From CAYVFC01 sp964450715 (GTDB lineage: Bacteria; Myxococcota_A; Polyangia; Polyangiales; JAFGIB01), in contig CAYVFC010000001.1 in the NCBI GenBank assembly GCA_964450715.1, positions 62,001-126,000 of the forward strand: a stretch of 64,000 nucleotides of DNA, written 5' to 3'. The notes below the pieces were generated by a model that worked only from the letters and a program-made list of their open reading frames with translations, did not search any database and was not told the DNA's origin. Made by a program: the position numbers and the translations under genes. Positions 40,201-47,730 of the stretch are shown here, in pieces. Position 1 is the first letter of the stretch. Every line of letters begins with the position of its first letter.

Positions 40201-41454
40201 TTCCGGGCGCGGCGCACCTTGCTGCGCGCCATGCTGGTCAGCGTGGGGTCCCTTTCCGGCAAGGTACAGCTGTACAAGGCGTTCGATCCCGACTCGGATA
40301 CCGCGGCTTACCTGGCGCGTATCATCATGCGCAGCGTGCGCACGGCCCGGGACGTGTCCGTGGTCCGCGCGGGCCTGGCCCTGAACCTTTCGGTGCAGTG
40401 GCCGGTCTTTCTCCGGCAGTGGAAGCAGCAGACCGATCCGCAGAAGCGCTTGAAGCTGGTGCGCACCTGGCTCGCCGTGGTTCCGGACGACATGGACCTG
40501 AGGGTACGCCTGCTCTCCCTGCTCGAGCAGACCGGCCGGCTTTCCGAGGCCCGACGCCTGGCCCGTGAGCTGCGCGCCGATCCCATGGCGGACAGCCAGG
40601 TACGCACGGTGGTGGGCGAGTTCTTTCTGCGACAGGGCGATCGCGCGTTCGGGCGGCGGATCTTCAGCGAGATCGTCGAATACGCGCCGCTGGACCCCTG
40701 GGCGAGAAGGCGTCTGGGAGACCTCTACCGCGCGCACGGCTTCTACCAGGACGCCTACGGCGAGTACCAGACCTTGAACCGGCTGCGTCCGGACGACAGC
40801 TCGGTTCTGCTGTTGCTGGCGCGCGCCGCGGCAGGAGCGGGTCGGCTCGACGAGGCCCTGGGGCTGCAGCAGCGGTTGAGCCAGAGCGTGGGCGACGACA
40901 CCCCGGTGACGCCCGGCTGCGCCCTGCACCCCTTCGATCCCTCGCTCTCCACCTTTGCCAGGCTCTGGACCACGGTTCTGCTCAAGGGGTTGCGTTTGCA
41001 GACGCAGGACAAGCAGAGGCTCGAAGCCATCTCGGACCGGGAGAGGCGCACCGGAGTGCTGCGCGAGCCGCCCGCTCTGTTCGCTGCCGTCACCTGGCCT
41101 CATCCCGATGATCGGGTGGCGCTCTTTTTCCAGACCGAGCCCAAGGGCGAGGCGGAACGCGCGCCGCAGCAGGGTGCGGCCCACGGCATAGAGGCCTTCC
41201 AGCTACGCCACCAGGAGGGAATGGCGCGGTTCGTCGAGGTCAAGCGGACCAACGATGCGCCGCTGCGCACCACCGAGGCCCACATCTGGATCGTTCGCGA
41301 GGTCGCCACCGAGAGGGAAACCATCAGTAGAACTAGGGTGAAGCTCGACCAGAAGAAGCCCGGGAGAAGGTATGCCCTGCAGGAAGACGGCCAACTCGAG
41401 GAAGTCCCCCTGCGGAAAAAGGCTACCACCGAGCCGCTCTTCGCCGTGCGGTAA
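37231..41454 (+). CDS. FecR-VIT-vWA-AgmX-TPR envelope protein (paralogue 2)
   Basis: A 1407-residue paralogue of the preceding gene, similar along nearly its whole length. It begins with a membrane anchor (about 9-29, ILLLLAAVAFCAALVWLYI) instead of a lipobox, then FecR-like (about 43-186), LWDDWTGGLAVP, VIT (about 233-343), vWA (about 463-600, LVLLVDMSGGIE), YQVLTPYTPLVV (about 747), an AgmX/TonB-like domain (about 860-933) and TPR-like repeats (about 1096-1213, RRLGDLYRAHGFYQDAYGEYQ, nearly identical in paralogue 1). The central hydrophobic segment and Gly-rich stretch of paralogue 1 are missing. MIDAS is again incomplete (DMSGG). The 4-bp ATGA overlap implies coupled translation and probably a heteromeric assembly. 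Confidence 0.8.
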   Translation: MNKRDSAIRILLLLAAVAFCAALVWLYITWPTPPAPAATVATAEPIGGTLTLQRESYRQEVRRPARVEDGSRVQTEASRHAWLRLDNGAFVLLGDKTDLTVHLNKLILRSGRVWVDTSAAEETELGTAHGQLGAQGASFAVAAASEEAVEVYCGSGEVTYRAEKKGGSIQQGESLLLSSAGARVKPEGLWDDWTGGLAVPQGTLQREVRTVGDLAGRLVTDSGKARLPLPVRAHQVSTAIDGDFAVTEVTQSFFNARSEVLEAEYAVRIPDGATVAAFAVDTGSGFQQASIGVLEMAEDGEPRFDDPSTEGSVLTYQAPGRLRARVYPVNAGATVRVRLRYTEWLQRQGDRRTYVYPMGDGGEPPLLSEFTLEVKVSDAATGAFRAGMGASVEGSRVVLRRSDFRPRADFYLDLIDSATGSQRYELTSGKAYLVDAPPGDSRDDAPFVHFDLPLEAIETSSEQPPLSLVLLVDMSGGIEPENIELSGAVVESVLRQLSDQDEVLLRIADLTVHPPAALAEDEALSGWVRADSKGRERLLQALARETPAGATDLAEVLRQAAVLASGKPRAAVLYLGDGIASAGALDAGGIGRALAAVQPAPPVFALAVGDGANLDLLHAVLGDRAQPVREIIEASHAVMRVLARASRPTLTQVRADLGHNVERIYPSMPLSLADGQRLRVTGRLKGDLPDSVEVSGMVNGEPFDLKVPVDGASLDDQGDLRRRWGRARLFELLDGDACREALVELGLRYQVLTPYTPLVVGASPGTPFRPVRGFHGDPRHTAWHLGGRGSALATEGLGASRSPWLRTGRAEAREYLGAPERTWEKRSLPETASPAATASDGGLRELSVRNTLRLHQRGPRGCYDREARIRPDLSGDIEVNVKVDGDGSVSSAVVSESTIGSPEVESCVREEVLGLPFPATGARGSVSANYRYSFTVSERAIGTRRRCSSASKLPLAGRAALWQERLDANSGVSGALNVWREARRQCEVGNFRARRTLLRAMLVSVGSLSGKVQLYKAFDPDSDTAAYLARIIMRSVRTARDVSVVRAGLALNLSVQWPVFLRQWKQQTDPQKRLKLVRTWLAVVPDDMDLRVRLLSLLEQTGRLSEARRLARELRADPMADSQVRTVVGEFFLRQGDRAFGRRIFSEIVEYAPLDPWARRRLGDLYRAHGFYQDAYGEYQTLNRLRPDDSSVLLLLARAAAGAGRLDEALGLQQRLSQSVGDDTPVTPGCALHPFDPSLSTFARLWTTVLLKGLRLQTQDKQRLEAISDRERRTGVLREPPALFAAVTWPHPDDRVALFFQTEPKGEAERAPQQGAAHGIEAFQLRHQEGMARFVEVKRTNDAPLRTTEAHIWIVREVATERETISRTRVKLDQKKPGRRYALQEDGQLEEVPLRKKATTEPLFAVR

Positions 41455-41479
41455 CGCATCGCCGTAGGGATAAGGATAA

Positions 41480-41565
41480 GGGGACGGTGCTACATTATTT
41501 ACATTAATGGGCGGACGGGTCCGTCTGCAACTTCGTAATAATGTAAATAATGAAGCACCGTCCCC
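41480..41565. repeat. 86-bp inverted-repeat element (GGGGACGG family)
   Basis: Left arm GGGGACGGTGCTACATTATT continues as TACATTA; the right arm is its near-perfect reverse complement ending GAAGCACCGTCCCC. About 26 of 30 positions pair, around a 26-base centre. The preceding GGATAAGGATAAG and core GGGGACGG(T/G)GCTA recur at 47390-47711. Such GGGGACGG palindromes are often found with REP-associated tyrosine transposases (RAYT/IS200-like), but no transposase gene is present here. Confidence 0.7.
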
Positions 41566-41594
41566 TAACTTACTAACTTACAGGAAGGGACAAA

Positions 41595-41674
41595 CAAGAG
41601 GGGTACCATTTCACTTTTTCAGTTTTCGCACGGCGACGGCGAAGAAGCGTAATTGTTAAGCACCGCCCCTCTCT
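41595..41674 (+). repeat. 80-bp dispersed repeat, copy 1
   Basis: This matches 44460-44539 in direct orientation over 80 bases with about 13 differences and no gaps. Shared core: TTTTCGCACGGCGACGGCGA, followed by AGAAG. The ends are weakly inverted (GGTACC..TTCAC versus GTGAAGCACCGCC in copy 2). The two copies bracket the DUF362 and SDR genes. From 41675 to 42002 I see no gene; a short CA-repeat run (acacacacac) lies near 41800. Confidence 0.75.
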
Positions 41675-42002
41675 CGATTCTGGAAAATCGAGTTTATTTG
41701 TCGCTTCCGCGGTACCACCTGTGGCAGCGGCCGCGAGCAGAAGTGTACAAGATGCCACGGCTATTGACGGAGCTTGTTTGCTAGCCGGTTTTCTGAACAC
41801 ACACACACATTCGTAAAATACCTACACGCCCGCGTCGGGCGGAACCGTTCCGCCGGATAGCATCAGCGCGTGAAGCGAGTCCAGTAGCGCGTTCGGTACG
41901 GAGCGACCCTGCGGTTTCAACCGCCGCCCTCCGTGATCGTTCCGCTCTGCCGGTTTATGTACTACATTGCTAGCGAGAATTCGGCGAAGAGAAGGAGTGG
42001 TC

Positions 42003-43391
42003 TTGGACACCACGGTATATCTGAAAAGGTGTGAGCGATACGAGCAAACCGCGATCCGGGAGATGGTCCGGGAGGGCATGAATGCGCTCGGTTACCGGCC
42101 TTCCGGAAAGGTATTCGTCAAGCCCAACGTCGTCTTTGCCAGCGACCCGAAGATCTTCGGTAACTCGGCCCATACCCCGACCGCGATTCTTGGCGGTTCG
42201 GTCCTGGCGATGACCGACGAGGAGGCCGTGAAGAGAGTCGACGTCGGAGAAAACGGCGCGGTGGGCCTCCCTACCCGTCTCCTGTACAAGAGCTGCGGAT
42301 ATTACGATGAAGTAAGACGGTTGAACAGGGAGGGAAAAAAGCCGGTGGGGATTTTCTGCATGGATGAAGAGCTCCGCGATCCGGTCTTCGTGGGCGGCAA
42401 CGTCCATGACGTGCTTCGCGTCTCCCGCAGGATGAACCGGGCCGACAGCAAGGTCTACCTTCCCAAGCTGAAGGGCCACTGTGTCTCCAACATGACCGCG
42501 AGCATAAAGCTCAACATAGGCATCTGCTCCGACGACGAGCGGTCGATCCGGCACGACTTTCTGTTGAACGAGAAGATCGTCGATCTTTTAGCTCCCGGAT
42601 ACCCCGACTTCATCGTACTGGACGCGATAGACGTGGGTGTCGGCAACGAAGCTTTCCCTACTCTGCGCAAGATGGGCCTGATCGTCATGGGCAGGAACCC
42701 GATCGCCGTCGACCTGGTCGGGGCGCGGCTGCTGGGCTACTCGGCCGCCGATGTGCCCTATCTGCAGCTCGCCATCGACCGGGGTTACCCTCCGGCGAAA
42801 CTGGAAGACGTCGACATCCGCGGAGACCTTTCGAGCATCGAGGATCTCGACGGGTATGCGAAGAGGATTCAGCCGTACGACGAGGAGTTTTATCGCTGGC
42901 AGGACGTCAACAAAGAGCTCGCACGCCTGAAGTCCCCCATGCGCTTCTATTGGGGGCCCTACCGCCACGGAGACGGGAAGAAATGCCTGACCGGGTGCGT
43001 GATGGGAATCAAGATGTTTCTCGGCTCGTACGAGAAGACCGCCGGTCCCGAGGCCTTCGCATCGGCCAGGCCCGTGGTCTTCGTGATCGGACGGGTGGAG
43101 GAACAAATCGATGCCAGGGGCGAAGAGGTCTTCATGGTCGGGACCTGCGCCAGGGCGAAGGTAACGAACGCCAAGAAGATCACCCATATCCAGAAATGCT
43201 TCACAACCGCCAGCGACATGCACCTGTCCTTCGGGCGTCGGCTCGGGATGAAATCGATGATCCAGTACCCGGGCCTTTTTTCGTCTCTGGCTGCCAACCT
43301 GGCCCTGGCTGCTACCAGGAAGAGCTTTTCCGGCCGATACCTGCAGGATATCGCCTACTTTTTTACCAAGAGACTGGATAGGAGAATTTAG
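42003..43391 (+). CDS. DUF362 domain protein
   Basis: About 462 residues. The N-terminal part has VFVKPNVVFASDP, the N/D-rich segment VYLPKLKGHCVSNMTASIKLNIG typical of DUF362 proteins, and IVLDAIDVGVGNEAF with GRNPIAVDLVGARLLGY. The C-terminal part has several cysteines (KKCLTGCVMG, GTCARAK, IQKCF) but no ferredoxin-type CxxCxxC pattern. DUF362 proteins have no firmly established role. I chose the TTG at 42003, with GAAGGAG six bases upstream; GTG 41997 and TTG 41967 are possible. The SDR gene follows by 34 bp on the same strand. Confidence 0.75.
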   Translation: MDTTVYLKRCERYEQTAIREMVREGMNALGYRPSGKVFVKPNVVFASDPKIFGNSAHTPTAILGGSVLAMTDEEAVKRVDVGENGAVGLPTRLLYKSCGYYDEVRRLNREGKKPVGIFCMDEELRDPVFVGGNVHDVLRVSRRMNRADSKVYLPKLKGHCVSNMTASIKLNIGICSDDERSIRHDFLLNEKIVDLLAPGYPDFIVLDAIDVGVGNEAFPTLRKMGLIVMGRNPIAVDLVGARLLGYSAADVPYLQLAIDRGYPPAKLEDVDIRGDLSSIEDLDGYAKRIQPYDEEFYRWQDVNKELARLKSPMRFYWGPYRHGDGKKCLTGCVMGIKMFLGSYEKTAGPEAFASARPVVFVIGRVEEQIDARGEEVFMVGTCARAKVTNAKKITHIQKCFTTASDMHLSFGRRLGMKSMIQYPGLFSSLAANLALAATRKSFSGRYLQDIAYFFTKRLDRRI

Positions 43392-43425
43392 AGGAAATCT
43401 TGAAACCACTTCCGGGACCACGGAG

Positions 43426-44250
43426 ATGATAACGGCAAACCGTGTGGTGATAACCGGGGGCTCTTCGGGTCTGGGCCTGGCGCTGGCCGAGGCGCTGGCC
43501 CTGCGCGGCGCTCGCGTCGCGTTGCTGGCGCGTGACCGGTCACGGCTGGATCGGGCCGCGGCTGCGGTGCGCTCCCGGGTACCGAACGCCATCATCAACG
43601 CATACGCGTTCGACGTAGGCGAGGACCAGGGACTGGTGACGGGGTTCGAGCAGATAGCCGGTGACCTGGGCGGGATCGATCTGTTGATCAACTCGGCGGG
43701 CATCCTGCGCGAGGGCTACTTCGATACCTTCAGCAACCAGGATTTGCACCAGGTGATGGAGATCAATCTCTTCGGCGCTTTGAACGTCGTGCGCGCCGCG
43801 CTGCCGCATCTGGAGAGAGAGCGGGGGCGCATTCTGAACATCGCCTCGGTGGCCGCTCTGACCGGCGTCTTCGGTTACGTGGCTTACTGCGCTTCCAAGC
43901 ACGCTTTGCTCGGGGCATCCGACGCGCTACGGGCCGAGCTCGGGCCGCGCGGCATCCGGGTACAGGTGGCCTGCCCGGGAGAGTTCGATTCGCCCATGGT
44001 CGAGGAGATGGAGAAGACGCGAACGCCGGAGAACCGGGCTCACGTGCTGGCGCTGCCGAAAACGCCGATGGAGGTGATCGTCAGAGATATCCTGCGCGGC
44101 CTGGACTCGGGCGGGTTTCTCATCATACCCGGCCGGCAAGCCCGTCTGTTCGCCTTCGGTCTGCGTCACTTTCCCACCATCAGTCGTTTTATCGGCGACC
44201 GGAAGGTGAGACCGGTATTCGTGGGACCGAAGGGAAACCGGTCACGCTAG
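43426..44250 (+). CDS. SDR resembling 3-ketodihydrosphingosine reductase
   Basis: A 274-residue SDR. Cofactor motif TGGSSGLG (residues about 10-17), NSAG, catalytic Ser in NIASVAAL and YCASK are present. After the active site, CPGEFDSPMVEEMEKTRTPE resembles the PPDTDTPGF.EE..TKP.E segment of ketosphinganine reductases, suggesting a long-chain 3-keto substrate. A hydrophobic stretch near the C-terminus (ARLFAFGLRHFPTISRFI) may associate with the membrane. This function is inference. The last codon and TAG stop lie inside the left inverted repeat of a palindromic element, so the natural C-terminus may have been altered. Confidence 0.75.
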   Translation: MITANRVVITGGSSGLGLALAEALALRGARVALLARDRSRLDRAAAAVRSRVPNAIINAYAFDVGEDQGLVTGFEQIAGDLGGIDLLINSAGILREGYFDTFSNQDLHQVMEINLFGALNVVRAALPHLERERGRILNIASVAALTGVFGYVAYCASKHALLGASDALRAELGPRGIRVQVACPGEFDSPMVEEMEKTRTPENRAHVLALPKTPMEVIVRDILRGLDSGGFLIIPGRQARLFAFGLRHFPTISRFIGDRKVRPVFVGPKGNRSR

Positions 44251-44430
44251 CCCTAAAACAAGCGAACGCATCGTAGCGAGAGCGCTCACAGTGCGTCAGT
44301 TCGGGCCGCACGGAGCGAGGAGCGACGCAGGGGTAATTATCCGTACGTCGAGGAGCGACGAGCGAGTACGGCCCGAAATGGCGTGCTGTCGACGCTCGCA
44401 GTAGATGCGTTCGCTTGTTTTAGGGCTAGC
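44246..44430. repeat. 185-bp palindromic (MITE-like) element A
   Basis: Perfect 27-bp terminal inverted repeats lie at 44246-44272 and 44404-44430, beginning GCTAGCCCTAAAACAAGCGA. The interior also pairs imperfectly (TTCGGGCCG[CT]AC at 44299-44310 against GTACGGCCCGAA on the other arm), so the whole element can form one long hairpin. It has no coding capacity. It provides the stop codon of the preceding SDR. No flanking target duplication is clear. Confidence 0.85.
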
Positions 44431-44459
44431 GGGTAGGGGGAGACGGCGACGGCGACGAA

Positions 44460-44539
44460 CAAGCGGGGTACCGCTTCACTTTTGCACTTTTCGCACGGCG
44501 ACGGCGAAGAAGTGAAACTGTGAAGCACCGCCACTCTCT
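44460..44539 (+). repeat. 80-bp dispersed repeat, copy 2
   Basis: Second copy of the repeat at 41595-41674, same orientation, immediately after palindromic element A. The shared core is TTTTCGCACGGCGACGGCGA. Together the copies bracket a 2.8-kb segment holding the DUF362 gene, the SDR and element A. Confidence 0.75.
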
Positions 44540-45113
44540 ACCTGATGTACACCGGTTACTCAGAAGGACGGTTTCGCCCCAGCCTTTCGTGGGCCGAGAC
44601 AAATTCGCCCGCGATCGCGGCGGCGGTGACGGAGATCTCTCCGCAGAGAACGAGCGCTGCATGGAATCATCAACCACAATGTTTGCAGGCATTTATAGCT
44701 AACACGAGCCCATTTCTCCGACAAGAGATAATAGATTACCCCAGGCGTGCATCTCTTGTCCTCGACGGTCAACGCGTGTCGCTCGAGAGGGCGTACCGAT
44801 TTTTCGCGACGCGAGGGGCGATGTGAACCGGACTGCCGCCTTTTCAGCTCGGCCGGGACAAATACGGCGTCTCCGGATAGACCGGAGGGTTTCATGATAT
44901 CTATTGGCTTTCCAGCGCCGTTCTGAATCGGGCGGTCGGCTTTTCAACTCGGTTGAAACGAATATCGTAGTAAAGAGCGCGGCGGTCGCGGAGTAAAAAG
45001 CGATTTGTGTATTCTATTAATAGTTGCGGGGCGGCGGGATTCGTGTTTACTACTACTCTGCGCTACAGAGCGGGCTTGAGCCAACCATCGTCGATTATTG
45101 GAGGGAGGGATTC
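44540..45113. other. Intergenic region of 574 bp upstream of the acyl-CoA synthetase gene
   Basis: No convincing gene is seen; the short open frames are low-complexity and lack starts with ribosome sites. Two imperfect copies of CTTTTCA[GA]CTCGG[CT][CT]G lie near 44840-44865 and 44940-44965. The AT-rich stretch TTGTGTATTCTATTAATAG near 45005 could hold the promoter of the synthetase, with TATTAAT as a -10. The AT content is higher than in the surrounding genes, consistent with accessory DNA. Confidence 0.4.
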
Positions 45114-46715
45114 GTGCCTATTGATCATGGCCACTTGACGGTTTCGTCAACAGCTGTCGGGCAGTCGAAGAACGAGGATATCGAGGGGCTCGCCGCCGCG
45201 GACGAGGTCGGGATGACGATCGCTTTCTGGGCCGGGCTCTTTCCGGATGCGCCGGCCGTGATCGCACCGGAAGGAGATCGCAGCTTCGCGCAGCTCAACA
45301 AGCGCGCCAACCAGTTGGCCAGAGCCTTGCGAGCGGCCGGCCTGGGCGCGGGAGACTCCCTGGCCCTGGTGTGCGGCAATCGAGCGGAGTTCGTGGAGGT
45401 CGCCGGCGCCTGCACGCGCATAGGCGTTCGCTATACCCCGGTCAACTGGCATCTGGCTCCGGCCGAGGTCGCCTACATCGTAGAGGACTGCGACGCCCGC
45501 GCAATCGTCGCGGAAGCAAGCCTGGGGCACCTCGTGTCCGGGCTATCGGCCGACGGTCGCTTGCGGCTCGCCATCGGCGGCGAGGTGCCGGGCTTTTCGG
45601 ACTACCACCGAGCGCTTGACGAGCAGCGGGCGGACGACATCGATCATCCGGTCGCCGGGAGCTTCATGCTCTACACGTCCGGCACCACCGGCCGTCCCAA
45701 GGGAGTGCATCGGCCGCCGCTCGCCCGCCCATTGTTGCGCTTGTTGCGGACCTATCGCGCCGCGAGCTACCGACCGGGCGGCCTGGACACCCATCTGTGC
45801 ACCGGCCCGCTCTACCATGCCGCCCCGCTTCAGATATCGCTGCTGATGCCTCTGGCCGACGGCGCCACCGTCTCCCTCATGGACCGCTGGGAGGCAGAGC
45901 AGTGCCTGCGACGGATGGCAGAACAACGGATCACCCACACGCACATGGTCCCGACCATGTTCCACCGTTTGCTGCGCCTGCCCGAGGAGCTGCGCGCGGA
46001 ACACCACCCATGGGACCTGCGCTTCGTCGTACACGGCGCCGCTCCCTGCCCGGTGCCGACCAAGCGGGCGATCATCGACTGGCTCGGCCCCATCGTCTGG
46101 GAATACTACAGCGCCACCGAGGGCTCGGGAACGGCCGTGAGCTCGCAGGAGTGGCTGACCAGGCCGGGTACGGTCGGCAAACCCTCCTTCGAGGACCACG
46201 TGCGGATCCTGGATGACGCGGGCGCCGTGCTGCCCGCCGGCGCGATCGGAACCGTCTATATCCGGCAGCTCAAGGGGATGGAGTTCCACTACCACAAGGC
46301 GCCGGAGAAGACCGCCGGCAGCCGTCGGGGCGACTACTACACGCTGGGCGACGTCGGATACCTCGACGCCGACGGCTACCTCTTTCTGACCGATCGCAGC
46401 GCCGACCTCATTATCTCCGGCGGGGTCAACATCTACCCCGCCGAGGTGGAAGCGGTGCTGCAGACCCACCCCGCCGTGCTCGACGTCGGCGTCATCGGCG
46501 TTCCCAACGCCGAGTGGGGAGAGGAGGTCAAGGCCGTGGTGGAGACCGTGTCCGGCTCGCGGATCGGACCCGGGCTGGCGGGCGAGCTCATCGCCCACTG
46601 CCGGGAGCGGCTCGCCCACTTCAAGTGCCCGCGCAGCGTCGATTTCATCGACGCGCTGCCCCGCCGCGATAACGGAAAGCTCTACAAACGACAGCTGCGC
46701 GAGGCTTACCGCTGA
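45114..46715 (+). CDS. AMP-forming acyl-CoA synthetase (fatty acid-CoA ligase family)
   Basis: A 533-residue ANL-superfamily enzyme that activates a carboxylic acid with ATP and joins it to CoA. The AMP-binding motif is LYTSGTTGRPKGV; YYSATEGSG, YTLGDVGYLD and DRSADLIISGGVNIYP (hinge) follow. The C-terminal PRRDNGKLYKRQL contains the catalytic Lys. The chain length of the substrate cannot be judged. I start at GTG 45114, preceded by GGAGGGAGG at ideal spacing; the open frame extends upstream to 45024 but without ligase-like sequence. It is bounded on both sides by repeats. Confidence 0.85.
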   Translation: MPIDHGHLTVSSTAVGQSKNEDIEGLAAADEVGMTIAFWAGLFPDAPAVIAPEGDRSFAQLNKRANQLARALRAAGLGAGDSLALVCGNRAEFVEVAGACTRIGVRYTPVNWHLAPAEVAYIVEDCDARAIVAEASLGHLVSGLSADGRLRLAIGGEVPGFSDYHRALDEQRADDIDHPVAGSFMLYTSGTTGRPKGVHRPPLARPLLRLLRTYRAASYRPGGLDTHLCTGPLYHAAPLQISLLMPLADGATVSLMDRWEAEQCLRRMAEQRITHTHMVPTMFHRLLRLPEELRAEHHPWDLRFVVHGAAPCPVPTKRAIIDWLGPIVWEYYSATEGSGTAVSSQEWLTRPGTVGKPSFEDHVRILDDAGAVLPAGAIGTVYIRQLKGMEFHYHKAPEKTAGSRRGDYYTLGDVGYLDADGYLFLTDRSADLIISGGVNIYPAEVEAVLQTHPAVLDVGVIGVPNAEWGEEVKAVVETVSGSRIGPGLAGELIAHCRERLAHFKCPRSVDFIDALPRRDNGKLYKRQLREAYR

Positions 46716-46742
46716 TCGATTGCCACCTCCCCGTGGGGTGAC

Positions 46743-46846
46743 AAAGGAGGGGGACGTACCCAACTAAACCAACTTAATGCGCTTCCTCAAAAGGAGCGAA
46801 AGGAGGGGGACGTACCCAACTAAACCAACTTAATGCGCTTCCTCAA
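46743..46846 (+). repeat. Tandem pair of identical 48-bp repeats
   Basis: Two perfect copies (46743-46790 and 46799-46846), period 56 bp. Each begins AAAGGAGGGGGACGTACCCA and ends with ATGCGCTTCCTCAA. The GGGGGACGTACCC core is a partial palindrome of the type seen at the edges of IS200/RAYT-like elements. No transposase is present. They directly follow the end of the synthetase gene. Confidence 0.75.
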
Positions 46847-46849
46847 GGT

Positions 46850-47030
46850 ACATTCTCGACCAACGCCGACCTGCGCCGGCAGGTGGTACCCGGCAACCGC
46901 GACAGCGCTGCCGCGCCGCAGCAGCTGCAGCTGTTCACGCTCGACTACAACATTCGCCTGCTCGGCCAGCAGCCGGCCAAAAACGCCCGCCGGGCGCTCC
47001 GCGTTTGCTCGGTGTCCCGTTTCGGTTTCC
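46850..47030 (+). pseudogene. Possible 3'-end remnant of an unidentified gene
   Basis: One plus-strand frame reads STNADLRRQVVPGNRDSAA, then QLQLFTLDYNIRLLGQQPAK and NARRALRV, with natural-looking composition. No credible start is present, because the frame emerges from the preceding repeat. After about 47020 the sequence becomes Phe/Arg-rich and loses coding character. It looks like the end of a gene cut by repeat-mediated rearrangement. I do not recognise the family; a transposase remnant is possible given the setting. Confidence 0.3.
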
Positions 47031-47137
47031 CTCTTCCCGTTTTGGTGTTTCGTTCTACCGTGAGATTTCGTGCCGCCCTTCGGCTCGCATTCGACCCCCT
47101 CGACGCCACCCGGGCGTTCATCTGCGCTCTCATCTAC

Positions 47138-47711
47138 GGTCGTTCTCGGAAAACCGGTCTTTATTTATTCGACACGCTTGACGGCAAGGAACGAGTGAGA
47201 TGCGCTTTGGGGCTCTAAGATGGTAGCGAGACGTTTGTACGGTAGTATCCGGATTCGTGGGGGGAATCGGGGCGGGCGCAAGGCCCGCCCCCACGGAGAG
47301 GGCGGCGGGCGGGGTCCGGGGATGGAATTCGACGGTGAGATTTCGTTCCCCATGTCCAGGCGGAAAACAACTTAAATCTTAGCCCCGTCCCCTTATCGTC
47401 CTTATCCCGGTCGTTCTCGGAAAACCGGTCTTTATTTATTCGACACGCTTGACGGCAAGGAACGAGTGAGATGCGCTTTGGGGCTCTAAGATGGTAGCGA
47501 GACGTTTGTACGGTAGTATCCGGATTCGTGGGGGGAATCGGGGCGGGCGCAAGGCCCGCCCCCACGGAGAGGGCGGCGGGCGGGGTCCGGGGATGGAATT
47601 CGACGGTGAGATTTCGTTCCCCATGTCCAGGCGGAAAACAACTTAAATCTTAGCCCCGTCCCCTTATCTTCAGGCGGAAAACAACTTAAATCTTAGCCCC
47701 GTCCCCTTATC
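47138..47711 (+). repeat. Perfect 260-bp tandem duplication plus partial third copy
   Basis: Positions 47138-47397 and 47409-47668 appear identical, separated by 11 bp (period 271). A third partial copy (47671-47711) repeats only the last 41 bases. Each full copy contains a strong hairpin, GGGGCGGGC-GCAAG-GCCCGCCCC, and ends with AACTTAAATCTTAGCCCC-GTCCCCTTATC. On the other strand that end reads GATAAGGGGACGGGGCTAAG, the same core as the element at 41480. The identity implies very recent duplication, or possibly an assembly artefact. Confidence 0.85.
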
Positions 47712-47730
47712 CTGTCCCCTTATCCTTACT

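Noticed and set aside
47262..47290. Strong GC hairpin in the duplicated unit as an intrinsic terminator
   Set aside because: No T-run follows, and similar GGGGCGGGC palindromes are common REP-like sequences. It is better explained as part of the repeat.
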